DNA from: Halococcus salifodinae DSM 8989
Lineage (GTDB): Archaea > Halobacteriota > Halobacteria > Halobacteriales > Halococcaceae
Assembly: GCF_000336935.1 (NCBI RefSeq)
Contig: NZ_AOME01000013.1
Span: 60,290-124,289 of the forward strand
DNA length: 64,000 bases
Reading direction: 5' to 3'
Below are positions 60,061 through 64,000 of the stretch, piece by piece. The translations under genes and the position numbers were made by a program. The notes under the pieces were generated by a model. It did not search any database. It saw only the letters and a program-made list of their open reading frames with translations, and was not told the DNA's origin. Every line of letters begins with the position of its first letter. Within the stretch, counting starts at the first letter, position 1.

Positions 60061-60474
60061 TCAGTTGGAGGAAGCTGTATCCGCTGTGACGATCCGGTTC
60101 GTCACCGCAAGGGCGATACCGATGGCGAGCAGCGCTGCCAGAACCCATCCCCAGATCGGGATCAACGGTCCGCCGGTCAGTTCTATCAGACTGCCGGTCA
60201 CGATGACGACGACCAGCCCGAGTACGGTGGTGGCTGCTGTCACAGCCGGCTGGAGGTTCCGTGTCCGGTAGGAGTAGACACCCGTAGAGATCACCCCGAG
60301 ACCGACGGCCACTGAAATCGCTTGAAAAACGCGGACCGCGACCGCGATCCGTCGGCTTTCGCTGGGAGGATGGATGGCGAACAGTGGAACGATGGCGACG
60401 AGAACCCCGAGGACGATCACCGGAAGGATGCGACGATCGCCGTTCGATGACGTCAGCCGTCCATCTTGGTTCAT
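60061..60474 (-). CDS. Four-span membrane protein, function unknown
   Basis: Protein of 137 aa with hydrophobic segments at about 17-34 (LPVIVLGVLVAIVPLFAI), 47-65, 78-96 and 105-127 (WGWVLAALLAIGIALAVTN). There is no recognisable motif; it looks like a haloarchaeal small membrane protein. The ATG at 60474 was preferred over a TTG 24 bp upstream. It diverges from the PfkB gene, 142 bp away. Confidence 0.6.
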   Translation of the reverse strand: MNQDGRLTSSNGDRRILPVIVLGVLVAIVPLFAIHPPSESRRIAVAVRVFQAISVAVGLGVISTGVYSYRTRNLQPAVTAATTVLGLVVVIVTGSLIELTGGPLIPIWGWVLAALLAIGIALAVTNRIVTADTASSN

Positions 60475-60616
60475 CGCCGGCTCAGTTACCGTATCCAAGC
60501 AACCACGTCTTTATCCTTTCGGGAGCACAGCGACACATCGAATACGACTCGGTTTTCAGAACTGCGAACGTTTCGTTCCCGCACGTTCAAGTGGTCCAGT
60601 CGCGTGAGTGGGCTCG

Positions 60617-61549
60617 ATGTCGTCGCCGGCAGTCGTCACGGTCGGCAGTGCGGTCGTCGACCGGATCTACACGCTGTCGAACCTCCCCCAGCCCGACGGC
60701 GGAGCGTTCGTTCGGGATCACACCACCGCCGTCGGTGGTGTCGCCGCGAACGTCGCGTCCGGACTCGCCGAACTCGGGCGCGAGACCGGGATCGTCACGC
60801 GGCTCGAGACGGACGCTGCCGAGCGCATCGAGACGGATCTTCGAGAGCGGGGCCTCGACTGTACTCGGGTGCGCTCCGGCCCCGAAACGTCGTCGTACAC
60901 GCTGATCCTGCGGGGACCGGATGGCGAACGGATGGTCGTCGCCGGTGGCCAGAGTGTCCCCAACCTCCGGCTCGACAACGCCGATATGAGCTACGTTAAC
61001 GACGCAAGCGTGGTGTTCACGAGCGCCTACGCGCCCGATGCGGTCGTGTCCAGACTCGTGACGGCTCGTGAACGCGGTGAACTCTCGACGCTCGTGTTCG
61101 ATCTCGCTGGCCCGCTCTCGGAGCTCGAAGGACGCGGGACGTCGCCCGCGACCATCGATCGCCTCCTCGACGTCGCCGATCTCTTCGTGGTCGGTGCGGT
61201 CGCCGCACGATCGTCTTTCGGCGGGTGCGACGAAGCCATCACAGCGCTCGAACGACGGGGCGTCGGTCGGGCCGCCGTGACTCGCGGTGACGCGGGCGCG
61301 GTGCTGCTCAACGAAGGGACGACGGTCGACGTTCCGGCTATCGAGGTGGCTGTCACGGACACGACGGGGGCCGGTGACGTCTTCACTGCGGGGCTGATCC
61401 ACGCGTGGTTGCTGAACGGGCTGTCGGCGAAGGAAGCGGGACGGTTCGCCGCCGGTGCGGCCGCGCTCAACTGTGCTGCCGAGGGTGCGCGCGGTCATCT
61501 TCCGACCGACGCCGTGGTCCGGTCGTTCTTAGACGAAAAGGACGACTAA
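60617..61549 (+). CDS. PfkB/ribokinase family sugar kinase
   Basis: Protein of 310 aa with the ribokinase-family layout: GGVAANVASGLAELG (about 37-51, signature 1) and the catalytic DTTGAGDVFTAGLIHAWL (about 249-266, signature 2) with the base Asp in GAGD. It phosphorylates a sugar, sugar phosphate, nucleoside or similar. Its stop overlaps the BtpA-like stop by two bases, converging. In haloarchaea such kinases include ribose-1-phosphate and ketodeoxygluconate kinases; the BtpA neighbour might indicate a pentose or nucleoside route, but this is inference. Confidence 0.88.
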   Translation: MSSPAVVTVGSAVVDRIYTLSNLPQPDGGAFVRDHTTAVGGVAANVASGLAELGRETGIVTRLETDAAERIETDLRERGLDCTRVRSGPETSSYTLILRGPDGERMVVAGGQSVPNLRLDNADMSYVNDASVVFTSAYAPDAVVSRLVTARERGELSTLVFDLAGPLSELEGRGTSPATIDRLLDVADLFVVGAVAARSSFGGCDEAITALERRGVGRAAVTRGDAGAVLLNEGTTVDVPAIEVAVTDTTGAGDVFTAGLIHAWLLNGLSAKEAGRFAAGAAALNCAAEGARGHLPTDAVVRSFLDEKDD

Positions 61550-62340
61550 GGAACGGCCTCGACGACACGCTCGACCGCGGCTTCGTCCACCGGGTTGGTC
61601 GTCTCGCCGTCGTGTTTGAGCGCCGTCCCGACGATCGCTCCATCGGCAACCGAGAGCAGATCGGGGGCCGTCTCGGGGGTGACGCCGCTGCCGAGGAAGA
61701 CGGGTGCATCGAGTCCGCGGGCGTCGCGGCACTCGACCACGCGATCGAGAAACGCTTCGTCGACGGTCGCACCGGTTCCAGCCCCGCTCACGACGACGGC
61801 GTCGGCACCGCCACGTTCGACGAGATCGGCGAGTTCTTCCGTGAGAGAGCGCTCGGCGAGCGGTGCGGAGTGTTTCACGTCGAGATCGGCGAGGATCGCG
61901 ACGTCGGCGTCGAGTCGCTCGCGGAGTCGCAGCGTCTCGTGGGCCATGCCCTCGACGACGCCCTGATCGGTGAGGCGCGCGCCGGTGTGGACGTTCACGC
62001 GAACGAACGTGCCTCCTGTGGCGGCCGCAACGGCGAGCGCGCTGTGGACGTCGTTCCTGAGGACGTTCACGCCGAACGGGATCGAGACGTGGTCGCGAAG
62101 CGTGGCAGCGAGCGATGCGATGTCGGCGACGACGTGGCGGGGCACGCGGTCGGGATAGAACGGCGCATCGCCGAAGTTTTCGAGCATGATGCCGTCGACG
62201 CCACCCGCTTCGAGCGCCGAGGCGTCCCGACACAATCGCTCGCGGATCGCGTCTCGGTCGCCCTCGAACCCGGGCGATCCGGGGAGCGGCGGCAAGTGGA
62301 CCATGCCGATGAGCGGCGTGTCCGTACTGAAGACGTCCAT
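61546..62340 (-). CDS. BtpA/SgcQ family TIM-barrel protein
   Basis: Protein of 264 aa of the BtpA/SgcQ family: PLIGMVHLPPLPGSPGFEGD at the N-terminus is the family hallmark. GVDGIMLENFGDAPFYPD, FVRVNVHTGARLTDQG, ILADLDVKHSAPL, DAVVVSGAGTGA and PVFLGSGVTPETA follow in TIM-barrel order. BtpA was named from a photosystem I stability role in cyanobacteria; most members are probably barrel enzymes of unknown reaction. It converges on the PfkB gene with overlapping stop codons, which suggests a functional pair. Confidence 0.88.
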   Translation of the reverse strand: MDVFSTDTPLIGMVHLPPLPGSPGFEGDRDAIRERLCRDASALEAGGVDGIMLENFGDAPFYPDRVPRHVVADIASLAATLRDHVSIPFGVNVLRNDVHSALAVAAATGGTFVRVNVHTGARLTDQGVVEGMAHETLRLRERLDADVAILADLDVKHSAPLAERSLTEELADLVERGGADAVVVSGAGTGATVDEAFLDRVVECRDARGLDAPVFLGSGVTPETAPDLLSVADGAIVGTALKHDGETTNPVDEAAVERVVEAVP

Positions 62341-62558
62341 AGGATAGTGTGAACGTCGCCGGGCTTAATCCTGCAGGTCGCCAGCGAAGCGACGGTCACC
62401 GCCACCGTCGAAAACGTGCCGTCCACGCTCTCGTGTAGACTAATGGAGTGGCGTGCGAATGGTTCGGAAATCCGATGGCGACGAATCGACCCAGCTTCCG
62501 TCAGCCGGAGCGGTCCGTGCTGAAAACGGCTCGAAGTGATCGACGATGAGAGTCCGAT

Positions 62559-64000
62559 TCAGCCGCTGAACGTGGCCAACGCCAGTACGGATCCGAGGTA
62601 GACGACCGTCACCACGACGGCGACGACCGAGACCGTGTTCACGAGTTCGAAGTTCGCCGACGCCCGCTCCAACAGTCCGGTCGAGGAGCGTTCGGAATCC
62701 GGGCCGAAGTCGGTTTCGCCCCGTTCGATTTCGGCGACGGTCGGCATCACTGCCGGGAGGTTCTTTCGGCGAGCGTCGATCGTGTTGAGAACGAACACGG
62801 CTCCAGCGGTGACGACGAGTGCGGTGGGCAGGATCACGGCTGGTGACGTGATTCCCAGCGCGTACAGCGTGTACATCACGACCGCGACGCCACCAGCAGT
62901 GAGCGCGAAGGGGATCTGGGTGTTCACGTGATCGATGTGATCCGATCCCGAGAAGATCGACGACATGACCGTGGTATCGCTGATCGGTGAGCAGTGATCG
63001 CCCATGATCGCCCCGCCGAGTAACGCGCCCAACAGAACGGGGAGAATTTCTGCCCCGACCGTCTCGTAGCCGAGCGGCAGCGCAAGCGGCGTGACGATCG
63101 ACATCGTCCCCCACGAGGTGCCGGTCGTGAACGCGATGAACGCCGAGATGGCGAAGATCAGGATCGGGAGCGTCTCGCCAGGCAGGCCACTCCCGGTCAC
63201 CACGTTGATGATGTACTGAGCGGTACCAACCTGTCCGGCCGCGAGACCGATCGTCCACGCGAGAACGATGATCGCCACCGCGATCATCATGGTCTTGAAC
63301 CCGTCGACGATCGTGTCGCTCGCCGTATCGAGATCGAGTGCGCCGGTCGCCACAGTACCAAGAAACCCGACGACGGCGAACGCGAACGCCGAGAACAGCA
63401 ACGCTCGGGCGATGTCCGTCTCCTGGAAGGCTTCGGCGATGCCAACGCTCGGGGACGCACCACCACCGAGCCACCACATCGAAACGAGTCCGGCGACGAC
63501 GAGGGCGACGATCGGCGCGAAGAAGTTCACCAGCGTCGGGTTCGTTTCGCTCGGCTCGCCGACATCGGAGCTGACGTCCGACAGCGGGGACGCACCCTCC
63601 CGCATCGTTTTTCGCTCGCTCCGCGCGCGCCACTCTGCATCGAGCATCGGGCCGTAGAAGCGTTGGGTGATGGCGATGAGTCCCACCATGAGGAAGGCCA
63701 TGAGACAGTAGATGTTCCACGGAATGCTCTGTAAGAACAGCTCGTAGGGAGACGCGCCGATGGCGGCAACAGTCAGGGTACCGGCAGTGATGACCTGTGC
63801 GATGACCGAGACCTGGAACCCGATCCAGTTCGAGATCGGCCCGAACGTCGTCACGGGAGAGGTCGTCGAGTCGAGCACGTAGGCGTGCATCTCCCGCGAG
63901 GAGTACCGCGAGTTGGCGAGCTCCTTCGTCGCATTCCCCGTGATGATCGTGCTCGTGTACGAGTCGAAAAAGATGAAGATGCCGATCAGCCAGGTGAGTA
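62559..64000 (-). CDS. nhaC: Na+/H+ antiporter, NhaC family (5' end outside window)
   Basis: At least 480 aa, open at the window edge. Multiple membrane spans are visible with NhaC-type motifs: IFIFFDSYTSTIITG near the cut end, ITTGTSWGTMSIVTPLALPLG-like FTTGTSWGTMSIVTPLA, and LLGGAIMGDHCSPISDTTVMSS. The C-terminal tail is soluble with one last span. It exchanges sodium for protons, which is central in halophiles. The first part of the gene (start codon and first spans) lies beyond position 64000. The gene is minus-strand, with no adjacent subunit. Confidence 0.9.
   Translation of the reverse strand, partial: LTWLIGIFIFFDSYTSTIITGNATKELANSRYSSREMHAYVLDSTTSPVTTFGPISNWIGFQVSVIAQVITAGTLTVAAIGASPYELFLQSIPWNIYCLMAFLMVGLIAITQRFYGPMLDAEWRARSERKTMREGASPLSDVSSDVGEPSETNPTLVNFFAPIVALVVAGLVSMWWLGGGASPSVGIAEAFQETDIARALLFSAFAFAVVGFLGTVATGALDLDTASDTIVDGFKTMMIAVAIIVLAWTIGLAAGQVGTAQYIINVVTGSGLPGETLPILIFAISAFIAFTTGTSWGTMSIVTPLALPLGYETVGAEILPVLLGALLGGAIMGDHCSPISDTTVMSSIFSGSDHIDHVNTQIPFALTAGGVAVVMYTLYALGITSPAVILPTALVVTAGAVFVLNTIDARRKNLPAVMPTVAEIERGETDFGPDSERSSTGLLERASANFELVNTVSVVAVVVTVVYLGSVLALATFSG

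Noticed and set aside
1-64000. CRISPR arrays, rRNA genes, complete transposase genes
   Set aside because: None seen: no regularly spaced direct repeats with unique spacers, no rRNA-like conserved blocks, and no transposase motif.

Overview
The window is haloarchaeal chromosome. Its proteins are very acidic (Asp/Glu-rich), the DNA is GC-rich, most genes start at or very near a TATA-like box (leaderless style), and archaeal pathways are present: archaeosine tRNA modification, coenzyme F420 synthesis, siroheme decarboxylation, archaeal type IV pili, Bat-type HTH regulators and an archaeal split GMP synthase subunit. The genus cannot be fixed from this window; a Halococcus-like haloarchaeon is only a guess.

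Layout. 1-5.3 kb: DUF2070 membrane protein, guaAA, glutamate dehydrogenase, VOC protein and a zinc/HNH-like protein whose middle has been invaded by palindromic DNA. 5.4-11.7 kb: citramalate/isopropylmalate synthase, 3-hydroxyacyl-CoA dehydrogenase, M32 carboxypeptidase, saccharopine-dehydrogenase-like protein, Nudix hydrolase. 11.9-17.9 kb: archaeosine block (tgtA, arcS, and the radical SAM partner after a GNAT gene). 17.9-19.7 kb: a small orphan gene, a Tat lipoprotein, a broken second copy of the orphan gene, a MITE-like inverted-repeat element and a 36-aa zinc microprotein. 19.7-22.8 kb: purQ, purS, purU, purC. 22.9-30.7 kb: tandem zinc microproteins, a Tat-exported propeller protein, a membrane winged-helix protein, cofG and cofC, an NDUFA9-type protein, tmk, and a Bat-type regulator. 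30.7-36.1 kb: orphan E1-alpha, a TrkA-type protein, tRNA-Leu(UAA), ferredoxin, cyclophilin and an FAD oxidoreductase.

36.1-37.4 kb is an AT-rich island with one unrecognised gene that carries signs of a PD-(D/E)XK nuclease fold; it looks horizontally acquired. 37.4-42.9 kb is metabolic: ornithine cyclodeaminase/alanine dehydrogenase, an atypical TrpD-like protein, SDR, fused siroheme decarboxylase, thioredoxin-like protein. 43.0-51.0 kb: a giant soluble multi-PAS/GAF histidine kinase followed by a receiver-GAF-HTH regulator, then an Lrp regulator overlapping an aminotransferase. 51.2-57.2 kb: a type IV pilus cassette (ATPase, membrane platform, large pilin-like protein with an Ig-like domain). 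57.2-64 kb: small membrane proteins, HdeD-like protein, cyclase, PfkB kinase converging on a BtpA-like protein, and an NhaC-type antiporter cut by the window end.

The strongest unexplained signal is a family of short perfect palindromes (arms of about 5-9 bp around TCC/GGA or TTC/GAA triplets). They occur in intergenic repeats and also, in frame, inside at least two protein genes; a related ATG-loop series lies inside the histidine kinase. The second is the AT-rich nuclease-like orphan. The third is a pair of short upstream reading frames (before gdh and purU) that sit at the predicted transcript start and end on the next gene's start codon.
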